Source: Schaedlerella glycyrrhizinilytica_A
GTDB lineage: Bacteria; Bacillota; Clostridia; Lachnospirales; Lachnospiraceae
Assembly: GCF_042852765.1 (NCBI RefSeq)
Contig: NZ_AP031414.1
Reading direction: 5' to 3' (one strand)
Length of the DNA stretch: 64,000 nt
The translations under genes were made by a program, and so were the position numbers. A model generated the notes under the pieces. The model made no database searches. It had not been told where the DNA came from and saw nothing but the letters and a program-made list of their open reading frames with translations. Shown here piece by piece: positions 6,690-15,624 of this stretch. How positions within the stretch are numbered: position 1 is the first letter of the stretch; each line of letters begins with the position of its first letter.

Positions 6690-8936
6690 ATGAGCAATAT
6701 AGAGTCACAGGTCATCCGAACGGAATATTCGGATCTGATGAAAAAATCATATATCGACTACGCGATGAGTGTGATCATTGCCCGGGCGCTGCCGGATGTG
6801 CGGGACGGATTGAAACCGGTGCAGCGCCGGACATTGTATGATATGTATGAACTGGGGATCCGATACGACAAACCGTATCGGAAATGTGCCCGTATCGTCG
6901 GAGATACGATGGGTAAATATCATCCTCACGGCGACAGCTCGATTTATGACGCGCTTGTCGTGATGGCGCAGGAATTTAAGAAAGGCATGATCCTTGTGGA
7001 CGGACATGGAAACTTCGGCTCGATCGAGGGGGACGGCGCCGCCGCAATGCGTTATACCGAAGCACGCCTGACGAAATTTACACAGGAAGTGTATCTGGCA
7101 GATCTGGATAAGAATGTCGTGGATTTCGGTCCGAATTTTGACGAGACAGAAAAAGAACCGCTTGTGCTTCCGGCGAGAGTGCCGAATCTTCTGATCAACG
7201 GTGCAGAGGGGATCGCGGTCGGTATGGCGACCAGTATCCCGCCGCACAATCTGGCAGAAGTTGCAGATGCGGTAAAAGCATATATGAAAAACGACGGGAT
7301 CACGACGAAACAGTTGATGAAATATGTCAAAGGTCCGGATTTCCCGACAGGCGGGATCGTCGTCAACAAAGACGATCTGCCGGAAATTTATGAGACCGGG
7401 CAGGGAAAGATCAAGATCCGCGGAAAAGTGGAAGTGGAGGAATTAAAGGGAGGCAAGAAACAGCTTGTCATTACCGAGATCCCTTACACGATGATCGGCA
7501 GCGGGATCGGGAAATTTTTAAACGACGTGGCAGCGTTGGTTGAGTCGAAGAAGACAACCGATATCGTGGACATTTCTAACCAGTCTTCTAAAGAGGGAAT
7601 CCGGATCGTACTGGAACTGAAACGCGGCGCCGACGTGGAAAACCTGAAAAATATGCTCTACAAGAAGACCCGTCTGGAAGATACGTTCGGTGTCAATATG
7701 CTGGCGGTTGCAGACGGTCGTCCGGAAACGCTCGGGTTGAAAGCGATCATCGAGCATCATGTGGATTTTCAGTTTGAACTTGCGACGAGAAAATACAAGA
7801 CGCTTCTGGCGAAAGAGGAAGAGCGCAGGGAAGTGCAGGAGGGGCTGATCAAAGCCTGCGATGTGATCGATCTGATCATTGAGATCCTGCGCGGAAGCAA
7901 ATCGGTAAAGGATGCGAGAGCCTGCCTTGTGAACGGTGTGACGGAAAATATCAAATTTAAGAGCAATATTTCCAGAAAAATGGCTGCGATGCTTCGGTTT
8001 ACCGAGCGGCAGGCGACTGCGATCCTGGAAATGCGGCTCTATAAACTGATCGGTCTGGAGATCGAAGCGCTTCAGAAAGAGCATGAGCAGACCGTGAAAA
8101 ATATCGCGAGATATGAAGATATCCTGAACAATTATGATTCAATGGCGGATGTGATCATCGAAGAACTGGATTCTTATAAGAAAGAATACGGAAAGAAACG
8201 CCGCACGGTTGTGGAAAATGCGGAGGAAGCGGTATTTGAGGAGAAGAAGATCGAAGAGCAGGAGATCGTCTTTTTGATGGATCGTTTCGGATACGCAAAG
8301 ACGGTGGATACATCGGTGTACGAACGGAACCGGGAAGCGGCGGACAATGAGAACAAATATGTGGTACGCTGTCTGAACACCGGAAAGATCTGCTTATTTA
8401 CCGACGGCGGAAAGATGCATCAGGTGAAAGTACCGGATCTGCCGTACGGAAAGTTCCGGGATAAAGGAACTCCGATCGACAATGTGAGCAATTACAGCAG
8501 TGCGGAAGAACAGATCGTGATGGTCTGCGACGCGGAACAGATGCGGTTTGCAAAATTGTTGTTCGCCACAAAGCAAGGGATGATCAAGCGGGTAGAGGGG
8601 ACGGAATTTCAGGTTGCCAAACGAACAATCGCGGCGACGAAGCTGCAGGAGGAAGACGTGCTGATCGGCGTCTGGGTCGTAAATGAGATCCAGCACGCAG
8701 TCCTGCAGACAAAGAACGGATATTTCCTGCGTTTTCCGGCGGCGGACATTCCGGAAAAGAAGAAAGGCGCGGTCGGCGTACGGGGAATCCGGCTGCAGAA
8801 AAATGATGAACTGGAACAGGTCTACTTATTTGAAGAGGGGACAGAGTCCAAAGTCATGTACGGAGAAAAAGAAGTGACGCTGAACCGGCTGAAGCTTGCA
8901 AAGCGGGACGGAACCGGGACGAAAAGCAGAAATTAG
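6690..8936 (+). CDS. parC: Type IIA DNA topoisomerase subunit A (topoisomerase IV ParC / GyrA family)
   Basis: DNA breakage-reunion subunit that decatenates or relaxes DNA with the upstream B subunit. The 748 residues keep the catalytic tyrosine at position 122 (AAMRYTEARL) and the winged-helix region HPHGDSSIYDALV. Ser83 and Asp87 there are the quinolone-susceptible type by E. coli GyrA numbering. The C-terminal beta-propeller repeats (residues about 525-735) are present, but the diagnostic GyrA box QRRGGKG needed for negative supercoiling is absent; the equivalent place reads NREAADNENKYVVR. That argues for a ParC-type activity. It lies 54 bp after the B subunit, in one operon, and ends before a new promoter at 8967. 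Confidence 0.82.
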   Translation: MSNIESQVIRTEYSDLMKKSYIDYAMSVIIARALPDVRDGLKPVQRRTLYDMYELGIRYDKPYRKCARIVGDTMGKYHPHGDSSIYDALVVMAQEFKKGMILVDGHGNFGSIEGDGAAAMRYTEARLTKFTQEVYLADLDKNVVDFGPNFDETEKEPLVLPARVPNLLINGAEGIAVGMATSIPPHNLAEVADAVKAYMKNDGITTKQLMKYVKGPDFPTGGIVVNKDDLPEIYETGQGKIKIRGKVEVEELKGGKKQLVITEIPYTMIGSGIGKFLNDVAALVESKKTTDIVDISNQSSKEGIRIVLELKRGADVENLKNMLYKKTRLEDTFGVNMLAVADGRPETLGLKAIIEHHVDFQFELATRKYKTLLAKEEERREVQEGLIKACDVIDLIIEILRGSKSVKDARACLVNGVTENIKFKSNISRKMAAMLRFTERQATAILEMRLYKLIGLEIEALQKEHEQTVKNIARYEDILNNYDSMADVIIEELDSYKKEYGKKRRTVVENAEEAVFEEKKIEEQEIVFLMDRFGYAKTVDTSVYERNREAADNENKYVVRCLNTGKICLFTDGGKMHQVKVPDLPYGKFRDKGTPIDNVSNYSSAEEQIVMVCDAEQMRFAKLLFATKQGMIKRVEGTEFQVAKRTIAATKLQEEDVLIGVWVVNEIQHAVLQTKNGYFLRFPAADIPEKKKGAVGVRGIRLQKNDELEQVYLFEEGTESKVMYGEKEVTLNRLKLAKRDGTGTKSRN

Positions 8937-8966
8937 AGGAATTAGAGGAAAAGTTCTTCAAAACAC

Positions 8967-8995
8967 TTGATTTCTCGTGGAAAAGGTGCTAGAGT
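8967..8995 (+). promoter_or_regulatory. Candidate promoter of the rimP-nusA-infB operon
   Basis: TTGATT and TAGAGT separated by 17 nt, 128 nt before the rimP start. A strong hairpin lies in the resulting leader. Confidence 0.5.
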
Positions 8996-9022
8996 TAATA
9001 TCAGTTACATAAGGAATCCGGC

Positions 9023-9052
9023 AGAAGAGTGAACGAAAGTTCACTCTTCTTT
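9023..9052 (+). terminator. Hairpin in the rimP leader (terminator or attenuator)
   Basis: AGAAGAGTGAAC and GTTCACTCTTCT form a perfect 12-bp stem with a GAAA tetraloop, followed by only a weak T-run (TTGCTG). It may end the topoisomerase transcript or act in the leader if the promoter at 8967 is real. A second small foldback (GCAAATGT/ACATTTGC) follows at about 9064-9088. Confidence 0.6.
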
Positions 9053-9122
9053 GCTGTAACCGTGCAAATGTAATCTCACATTTGCATAAAACAGAGAATC
9101 AGGCAAGGAAAGGAAGTAAAAC

Positions 9123-9590
9123 GTGTCAAAAAGAGAGCAGTATGAAAAACAGACAGAAGAACTACTGGAACCGATCGTAACCGGATTTGGATTTGAACTG
9201 GTAGATGTAGAGTATGTAAAAGAAGCGGGAACATGGTATCTGCGCGCATATATCGACAAACCGGGCGGGATCACCGTGGACGACTGTGAGGCGGTCAGCC
9301 GGAAGTTCTCGGATGTTCTGGATGAAAAGGATTATATTGAAGATACTTACATCTTTGAGGTGAGTTCTCCGGGACTGGGAAGACCGCTGAAGAAAGACAA
9401 AGATTTTCAGAGAAGTCTCGGTGAGGAAGTGGAAATCCGGACATACCGCCCGATCGACCGGCAGAAAGAATTTGTCGGGGAACTCAAGGCGTATGATAAG
9501 GAAAGCGTGACGATCGTTTATGAGGATGACACGGAACAGACTTTCCAAAGACAGGAGATCGCATTGATCCGGCTGGCGTTGGATTTTTAG
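9123..9590 (+). CDS. rimP: Ribosome maturation factor RimP
   Basis: Cytosolic factor for 30S subunit maturation; first gene of the conserved nusA-infB operon. The 155-residue product has the N-terminal RimP alpha/beta domain with ELVDVEYVKEAGTWYLRAYID and the motif VSSPGLGRPLKKDKDF, then the C-terminal SH3-like barrel. The start is GTG, preceded by GGAAAGGAAG. nusA begins 21 nt downstream. Confidence 0.95.
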   Translation: MSKREQYEKQTEELLEPIVTGFGFELVDVEYVKEAGTWYLRAYIDKPGGITVDDCEAVSRKFSDVLDEKDYIEDTYIFEVSSPGLGRPLKKDKDFQRSLGEEVEIRTYRPIDRQKEFVGELKAYDKESVTIVYEDDTEQTFQRQEIALIRLALDF

Positions 9591-9611
9591 CAGTATAAGG
9601 AGGAAAAAAAG

Positions 9612-10808
9612 ATGAATACAGAGTTATTAGAAGCGTTGACAATTCTTGAAGAAGAAAAAAATATCAGCAAAGATACAATGATGGATGCAATTGAAAATTC
9701 TTTGATCAGTGCATGTAAGAACCATTTTGGGACTTCCGACAACATCAAGGTGATCATGGATCGCGAGACTTGCGATTATTCCGTGTTTGCGGAGAAAGAA
9801 GTGGTGGAAGAAGTATTTGATCCGGCATTGGAGATCAGTCTGGAAGATGCAGAGAAGCTGGACTCCTCTCTTCACCTCGGAGACATCGCGCAGATCCCGG
9901 TGGAGTCCAAATCATTCGGACGGATCGCAACGCAGAATGCAAAGAACCTGATCCTGCAGAAGATCCGCGAGGAAGAAAGAAAAGCGGTCTTCGATCAGTA
10001 TTTTGAAAAAGAAAAAGATATCGTGACCGGTGTGGTACAGCGTTATGTCGGAAAGAACATCAGTATCAATCTCGGAAGAGCCGATGCGATGCTGACAGAA
10101 AACGAACAGGTGAAAGGCGAGGTGTTCAAACCGACTGACCGTATCAAACTGTATGTAGTGGAAGTGAAAAATGCACCGAAAGGACCGAAGATCCTCGTAT
10201 CCCGTACCCATCCGGAACTGGTGAAACGCCTGTTTGAGGCGGAGGTTGCGGAAGTAAAAGACGGAACCGTAGAGATCAAGAGTATTGCCCGCGAAGCAGG
10301 ATCGCGTACGAAGATGGCAGTCTGGTCCAATGATCCGAACGTAGATCCGGTGGGCGCATGTGTCGGGCTGAACGGCGCGCGTGTCAATGCCGTTGTCAAT
10401 GAACTGCGCGGAGAGAAGATCGATATCATCAATTGGGATGAGAACCCGGCGCTTCTGATCGAGAATGCGTTGAGCCCGGCGAAAGTGATTTCCGTACTGG
10501 CAGATCCGGATGAAAAAGTGGCAAGCGTGATCGTTCCGGATTACCAACTGTCACTTGCCATCGGTAAAGAGGGACAGAACGCGCGTCTTGCGGCACGTCT
10601 GACCGGATATAAGATCGATATCAAGAGTGAGACGCAGGCGATCGAATCCGGAGAACTTCCGGCAGATTATATGGATCAGATGGCGATGATGGACGAAGAG
10701 GGATATGTCGGAGAATATGAGACAGACTATGAAGAAGAGCCGGCAGAACCGGAATATGCAGAGGGTGACGACGCAGAAGAAATGCCGGAATTCATCGAAG
10801 CAGAATAA
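9612..10808 (+). CDS. nusA: Transcription termination/antitermination factor NusA
   Basis: RNA polymerase-associated factor that modulates pausing, termination and rRNA antitermination. The 398 residues show the N-terminal polymerase-binding domain (MNTELLEALTILEEEKNI), an S1 domain (about 135-200, GVVQRYVGKNISINLGRADA), and two KH domains with the signature VGACVGLNGARVNAVVNELR and LAIGKEGQNARLAARLTG. It ends in an acidic tail (residues about 350-398, Glu/Asp-rich) rather than the repeat domains of E. coli NusA. Length agrees with Gram-positive homologues. Good Shine-Dalgarno AAGGAGG. Confidence 0.97.
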   Translation: MNTELLEALTILEEEKNISKDTMMDAIENSLISACKNHFGTSDNIKVIMDRETCDYSVFAEKEVVEEVFDPALEISLEDAEKLDSSLHLGDIAQIPVESKSFGRIATQNAKNLILQKIREEERKAVFDQYFEKEKDIVTGVVQRYVGKNISINLGRADAMLTENEQVKGEVFKPTDRIKLYVVEVKNAPKGPKILVSRTHPELVKRLFEAEVAEVKDGTVEIKSIAREAGSRTKMAVWSNDPNVDPVGACVGLNGARVNAVVNELRGEKIDIINWDENPALLIENALSPAKVISVLADPDEKVASVIVPDYQLSLAIGKEGQNARLAARLTGYKIDIKSETQAIESGELPADYMDQMAMMDEEGYVGEYETDYEEEPAEPEYAEGDDAEEMPEFIEAE

Positions 10809-10835
10809 GATCGGAATATAAAAGAGGTGATACAG

Positions 10836-11114
10836 ATGGCGAGTACGCGAAAAGTGCCGCTTCGGAAATGCGTAGGCTGCGGCGAAATGAAACCGAAAAA
10901 AGAACTGATCCGTGTGGTGCGCTGTGAGGACGGGAACTTTGTTCTGGACGCGACAGGAAAGAAAAACGGACGGGGCGCATATATTTGTAATTCCGGGGAT
11001 TGTTTGGGCAAAGCAGTAAAAAGCAAAGGACTGGAGCGTTCTTTCAAACAGGCGATCCCGCCGGAAGTATACGAACGTCTGGAAAAGGAGATGAATGAGA
11101 TTGAAGCAAGATAA
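10836..11114 (+). CDS. rnpM: YlxR family RNA-binding protein (RNase P modulator RnpM)
   Basis: Small nucleic-acid binding protein of the nusA-infB operon; in B. subtilis the YlxR family member has been described as an RNase P modulator. The 92 residues carry the hallmark RKCVGCGEMKPKKELIRVVR near the N-terminus and a second CxxxxC-like pair (CNSGDC) after GRGAYI. The ATG at 10836 has GAGG 8 nt upstream; an in-frame GTG nine bases earlier lies inside that Shine-Dalgarno. The last 20 nt overlap the next gene. Confidence 0.92.
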   Translation: MASTRKVPLRKCVGCGEMKPKKELIRVVRCEDGNFVLDATGKKNGRGAYICNSGDCLGKAVKSKGLERSFKQAIPPEVYERLEKEMNEIEAR

Positions 11115-11424
11115 AGTATTATCGCTCATTGGTCTTGCGACAAAAGCGGGGCAGACAGCAAGCGGCGAGTTTATGACGGAACGGGAGGTCAAAACCGGTC
11201 GTGCCGCGCTGGTGATCGTAGCAGGCGATTCCTCAGACAATACAAAGAAAAAGTTTCGGGATATGTGTGAATTTTATAAGGTTCCAATTTATTTTTATGG
11301 AGATAAAGATACCTTAGGGCATGCAATGGGAAAAGAATTCCGTGCATCTCTGGCAATATTGGACGAAGGATTTGCAAAAGGAGTTCTTAAACATTTGACA
11401 GAAAACAACGAGACGATTGCATAA
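11095..11424 (+). CDS. L7Ae/YlxQ-family K-turn RNA-binding protein
   Basis: Ribosomal L7Ae-like fold protein of about 109 residues, homologous to YlxQ/YbxF proteins that bind kink-turn RNAs. Visible features are LIGLATKAGQTASGEF, the RNA-contact helix start typical of the family, and LVIVAGDSSDNTKKKF. It overlaps rnpM by 20 nt (translational coupling) and is followed 17 nt later by infB. A precise cellular role is not known for this subfamily. Confidence 0.9.
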   Translation: MRLKQDKVLSLIGLATKAGQTASGEFMTEREVKTGRAALVIVAGDSSDNTKKKFRDMCEFYKVPIYFYGDKDTLGHAMGKEFRASLAILDEGFAKGVLKHLTENNETIA

Positions 11425-11441
11425 AGGAGGTAGCAAAGAAT

Positions 11442-14273
11442 ATGACAAAAATGAGAGTACATGAACTGGCTAAAGAGCTGGGAGTTGACAATAAAGACCT
11501 GATGGAAGCTCTGAAGAAAAAAGATGTGGAAGTGAAAAGCCATATGAGTTCGCTGGAAGACAATGTGGTTGCGGATCTGAAGAAAGAGTTCGGAAAATCC
11601 GCAGGCGCAGAGAAAGCGGGAGAGAAGAAAGAGGAGGCACCGAAGAAAAAGACGATCATGCAGGTGTTCCGTCCGCAGAATGCAAAAAATTCCGGAAGAG
11701 GATCTTCCAATCGTCCGGCGGGAGCACGTCAGGGTGCAGGACGAGGCGGAGTACGTCCGACCGGTGCAGCCGGAAACAGCGCACGCCCGGCAGCAGCATC
11801 CGCAGGAAACGGCGCCCGTCCGGCTGGTGCGTCCGCAGGAAATACAGCCCGTCCGGCAGGCACGGCGGCACAGACAGCACGTCCGGCGCGTCCGCAGGAA
11901 AAAGCAGAGCAGACAAACAGCAGTCAGGCAGCAGGAGAGAACCGTGGACAGAACGCAGCACGCTCACAGGAGAACAGAAGTCAGGGAAACCGTCCGCAGG
12001 GCAGCGGAAATCCGCGCCGTGGGGGTGAACGTGGAAACGACCGCGGAGGCGACCGTTACAACGACCGGAACACGGATCGTAACCATGACCGCAATAATGA
12101 TCGTAATAATGATCGAGGCGGGGAAGGAAGAAGAAACCAGGGCGGAAACCGTTATCAGAACGATGGTCAGGGCAGAAGAGACGGAAACCGTTATCAGAAT
12201 GACGGACAGGGAAGAAGAAGCCAGGATGGTGAGAGAGGTTCCCGTCAGCCAAGAGGCGACAGGGGCAATTCCCAGTACGGCGGAAACCGTCCGCAGGGAC
12301 GTCAGGGCGGACGACGCGACGATCGCGATTCCATTCCGACGCCAATGGTAGAACAGCAGAAGAGCCAGAGGAATAAAGGCAAAGATAAAGAGAAAGACTA
12401 TAAAAAGAAAGAACTCCGAGAGGGAGAATTTGAAAACAAAGGAAAAAAAGGCAGAAAGAGCAAACCGGTTGCAGAAGTAAAGAAACCGCAGCAGCCGAAA
12501 CAGGAGCCGGTAGAAGAGATCAAACAGATCGTGATCCCGGAAATGCTGACGATCAAAGAACTTGCCGATAAGATGAAGATCGTACCGTCCGTGATCGTAA
12601 AGAAACTGTTCATGCAGGGCAAGATCGTGACGGTAAATCAGGAAATCGATTATGATACCGCAGAAGAGATCGCAATGGAATTTGATATCCTCTGTGAAAA
12701 AGAAGAGGTTGTGGACGTGATCGAAGAACTGTTAAAAGAAGAGGAAGAGGATGAAGAGGCGATGGTGAAACGTCCTCCGGTAGTCTGCGTGATGGGGCAC
12801 GTCGACCATGGTAAAACCTCTCTTCTGGATGCAATCCGTCACTCCAATGTGATCGACCGGGAAGCCGGCGGTATCACACAGCATATCGGTGCATCGGTTG
12901 TGGAAGTCAACGGAGAAAAGATCACATTTCTGGATACGCCGGGACATGAGGCATTTACCGCAATGCGTATGCGCGGAGCCAATTCCACCGATATCGCGAT
13001 CCTTGTCGTAGCGGCGGACGACGGTGTAATGCCGCAGACTGTAGAAGCGATCAACCATGCGAAAGCAGCAGGGATCGAGATCATCGTTGCGATCAACAAG
13101 ATCGACAAACCGAGTGCAAATATCGAACGTGTGAAACAGGAACTGACCGAGTATGAACTGATCGCGGAAGACTGGGGCGGAAGCACGATCTTCGTGCCGG
13201 TTTCGGCTCATACCGGAGAGGGAATCCAGGAACTGCTCGAGATGGTGCTTCTGACTGCGGAAGTGATGGAGTTAAAAGCCAATCCGAACCGTGCGGCAAG
13301 AGGACTTGTGATCGAAGCACAGCTCGATAAAGGAAAAGGTTCCGTCGCAACAGTTCTTGTACAGAAAGGTACGCTCCATGTCGGAGATGCGATCGCTGCG
13401 GGAAGCGCACACGGAAGAGTCCGCGCGATGATGGACGACAGAGGAAGACGTGTCAAAGAAGCAGGACCGTCCCAGCCGGTTGAAATCCTCGGACTGAACG
13501 ATGTTCCGAATGCGGGAGAAGTATTTGTCAACTGCGACAGCGAGAAAGAAGCAAGAAACTTTGCGGAGACATTTATTTCCCAGAATAAAGCAAAACTGAT
13601 CGAAGAGACCAAATCCAAGATGTCACTGGACGATCTGTTCAATCAGATTCAGGAGGGTAACTTAAAAGAACTGAAGATCGTCGTAAAAGCAGATGTGCAG
13701 GGATCTGTGGAGGCGTTGAAACAGAGTCTTCTGAAATTGTCCAATGAAGAAGTTGTGATCAAGATCATTCACGGCGGCGTCGGTGCGATCAATGAATCCG
13801 ACGTCAGTCTGGCAAGCGCATCCAATGCGATCATCATCGGATTTAACGTGCGTCCGGATGCAACTGCAAAAGAGATCGCAGACCGCGAGGGTGTGGATCT
13901 GAGACTGTACCGCGTGATTTACAGTGCGATCGAAGATGTGGAAGCGGCAATGAAAGGAATGCTGGATCCGGTATTCGAGGAAAAAGTTCTCGGTCATGCG
14001 GAAGTACGTCAGACATTCAAGGCTTCCGGAGTCGGAACGATAGCCGGTTCCTATGTGCAGGACGGTACGTTTGAGCGGAATTGTTCTGTCCGTCTGACAC
14101 GCGACGGCATTGTGATCTTCGACGGACCACTTGCATCCCTGAAACGTTTTAAAGACGATGTCAAGGAAGTAAGGGCCGGATACGAGTGTGGTTTTGTATT
14201 TGAGAACTTTAACGATATCAAAGAGGGCGACCTGGTAGAAGCTTATAAGATGGTAGAGGTAGAGCGAAAATAA
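11442..14273 (+). CDS. infB: Translation initiation factor IF-2
   Basis: GTPase that brings initiator fMet-tRNA to the 30S subunit and promotes subunit joining. At 943 residues it is much longer than B. subtilis IF-2 (about 716). The extra length is a disordered, basic, Arg/Gly/Asn/Gln-rich stretch between the N-terminal helical IF2N domain (residues 1-50) and a second IF2N domain (about 365-415). The GTPase domain has G1 GHVDHGKTS at 452-460, DTPGHEAF and NKIDKPSA. Domains II-IV follow, ending in GYECGFVFENFNDIKEGD. A perfect Shine-Dalgarno (AAAGGAGG) precedes the ATG. Its last base is shared with rbfA. Confidence 0.97.
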   Translation: MTKMRVHELAKELGVDNKDLMEALKKKDVEVKSHMSSLEDNVVADLKKEFGKSAGAEKAGEKKEEAPKKKTIMQVFRPQNAKNSGRGSSNRPAGARQGAGRGGVRPTGAAGNSARPAAASAGNGARPAGASAGNTARPAGTAAQTARPARPQEKAEQTNSSQAAGENRGQNAARSQENRSQGNRPQGSGNPRRGGERGNDRGGDRYNDRNTDRNHDRNNDRNNDRGGEGRRNQGGNRYQNDGQGRRDGNRYQNDGQGRRSQDGERGSRQPRGDRGNSQYGGNRPQGRQGGRRDDRDSIPTPMVEQQKSQRNKGKDKEKDYKKKELREGEFENKGKKGRKSKPVAEVKKPQQPKQEPVEEIKQIVIPEMLTIKELADKMKIVPSVIVKKLFMQGKIVTVNQEIDYDTAEEIAMEFDILCEKEEVVDVIEELLKEEEEDEEAMVKRPPVVCVMGHVDHGKTSLLDAIRHSNVIDREAGGITQHIGASVVEVNGEKITFLDTPGHEAFTAMRMRGANSTDIAILVVAADDGVMPQTVEAINHAKAAGIEIIVAINKIDKPSANIERVKQELTEYELIAEDWGGSTIFVPVSAHTGEGIQELLEMVLLTAEVMELKANPNRAARGLVIEAQLDKGKGSVATVLVQKGTLHVGDAIAAGSAHGRVRAMMDDRGRRVKEAGPSQPVEILGLNDVPNAGEVFVNCDSEKEARNFAETFISQNKAKLIEETKSKMSLDDLFNQIQEGNLKELKIVVKADVQGSVEALKQSLLKLSNEEVVIKIIHGGVGAINESDVSLASASNAIIIGFNVRPDATAKEIADREGVDLRLYRVIYSAIEDVEAAMKGMLDPVFEEKVLGHAEVRQTFKASGVGTIAGSYVQDGTFERNCSVRLTRDGIVIFDGPLASLKRFKDDVKEVRAGYECGFVFENFNDIKEGDLVEAYKMVEVERK

Positions 14274-14647
14274 TGAGAAAGAACAGTATAAAAAATACAA
14301 GGGTAAATGCAGAAGTTCAGCGGGAACTTGGTAATATTCTGCGGGGCGGGATCAAAGATCCCCGCGTCGCACCGATGACTTCTGTGGTTGCGGTGGAAGT
14401 CGCGCCGGATCTGAAGACTTGTAAGGCATTTATCAGCGTGCTTGGCGATGAAAAAGCACAGCAGGATACGTTGAAAGGACTTCAGAGCGCGGAGGGATAT
14501 ATCCGCCGGGAGCTGGCAAGAACGATCAATATGAGAAATACGCCGGAAATCGTATTTATTCTCGATCAGTCCATCGAATACGGCGTGAACATGAGCCGGA
14601 AGATCGATGAACTGACCAAAGATCTGAAAGACGGTGAGGAAGAATGA
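14273..14647 (+). CDS. rbfA: Ribosome-binding factor A
   Basis: KH-fold protein that helps mature the 5' end of 16S rRNA in the 30S subunit. The 124-residue product has the family start RVNAEVQRELGNILRGGIKDPRV and the C-terminal PEIVFILDQSIEYGVNMSRKIDEL. The start overlaps the infB stop by one base and the end overlaps the next gene in ATGA, so the three are probably translationally coupled. Confidence 0.95.
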   Translation: MRKNSIKNTRVNAEVQRELGNILRGGIKDPRVAPMTSVVAVEVAPDLKTCKAFISVLGDEKAQQDTLKGLQSAEGYIRRELARTINMRNTPEIVFILDQSIEYGVNMSRKIDELTKDLKDGEEE

Positions 14648-15624
14648 GTATCGTATTAACGGAGATCCTCAAGGGGAAACGGAGCGTGGCGCTTAGCGGT
14701 CACATCCGTCCCGACGGGGACTGCGTCGGTTCCTGCATGGGACTGTATTTGTACTTAAAAGAAAATTTCCCGCAGATAAAAACCGACGTTTATTTAGAGC
14801 CGGTGGCAGACTGCTACACGATCGTTCAGGGTACGGAAGAGATCCGGCATGAGATCGAAGCGGGAACGGAATATGATCTGTTTATCTGTCTGGACTGCGG
14901 GGACAAGGCAAGGCTGGGATTTTCGGCGACGTTGTTTGAAAGCGCCGGAGAGACACTTTGTATCGATCACCATGTCAGCAATGAAGCATTTGCGGATTTC
15001 AATCACATTGTTCCGGATGCAAGCTCCACGTCGGAGCTGGTTTATCATCTGCTGGATGATGCGAAGATCGGCTATGCATGCGCGGAGGCTCTGTATATGG
15101 GGATCGCCCATGACACAGGAGTATTTCAGTATTCCTGTACGTCACCGGAGACGATGGAAGCGGCGGCAAACCTGATGCGCAAAGGGATCAAGGGCGATGA
15201 GATCATTGAGAAAAGTTATTTTGAAAAAAGTTATGTGCAGAACCAGATCCTCGGGAAAGCATTGCTGGAAAGCATGATGATCCTGGACAGACGATGCATT
15301 GTTTCTTATATTTCGCAGAAAGATCTGCGCTTTTTTGAGGCAGTGCCAAGTGATCTGGAGGGGATCGTGAGCCAACTGCGGCAGACAGCCGGAGTGGAAA
15401 CGGCGATTTTTCTTTATGAAACGGAACCGCATACTTATAAAGTCAGCCTGCGCTCCAAAGGGTGTGTGGATGTCAGCCGGATCGCGAAATATTTCGGCGG
15501 CGGCGGTCATGTGCGCGCGGCGGGCGTGACGATGAAAGGAACGGTTCACGACGTGATCAATAACATCAGCGGTCAGATCGCATTGCAGCTTTGCGGAGCG
15601 GATTCGGGAGAGACAGAATGCTGA
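14644..15624 (+). CDS. nrnA: DHH-DHHA1 phosphoesterase, NrnA-like (nanoRNase / pAp phosphatase)
   Basis: Member of the DHH family that in B. subtilis hydrolyses short oligoribonucleotides and 3'-phosphoadenosine 5'-phosphate. The 326 residues show SGHIRPDGDCVGS (metal-binding), CLDCGD, CIDHHVSNEAF (the DHH motif) and the C-terminal FGGGGHVRAAG of the DHHA1 domain. Position between rbfA and truB is the usual one in Firmicutes. It overlaps both neighbours, by 4 and 7 nt. Exact substrate preference is inferred from family only. Confidence 0.9.
   Translation: MSIVLTEILKGKRSVALSGHIRPDGDCVGSCMGLYLYLKENFPQIKTDVYLEPVADCYTIVQGTEEIRHEIEAGTEYDLFICLDCGDKARLGFSATLFESAGETLCIDHHVSNEAFADFNHIVPDASSTSELVYHLLDDAKIGYACAEALYMGIAHDTGVFQYSCTSPETMEAAANLMRKGIKGDEIIEKSYFEKSYVQNQILGKALLESMMILDRRCIVSYISQKDLRFFEAVPSDLEGIVSQLRQTAGVETAIFLYETEPHTYKVSLRSKGCVDVSRIAKYFGGGGHVRAAGVTMKGTVHDVINNISGQIALQLCGADSGETEC

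Noticed and set aside
9064..9088. Second hairpin in the rimP leader as a terminator
   Set aside because: The stem GCAAATGT/ACATTTGC is short and AT-rich and is not followed by a T-run.
11680..12351. Second open frame over the infB insert
   Set aside because: It exists because the Arg/Gly/Gln/Asn codons leave few stops in the +1 frame; it has no ribosome site and no protein-like composition.
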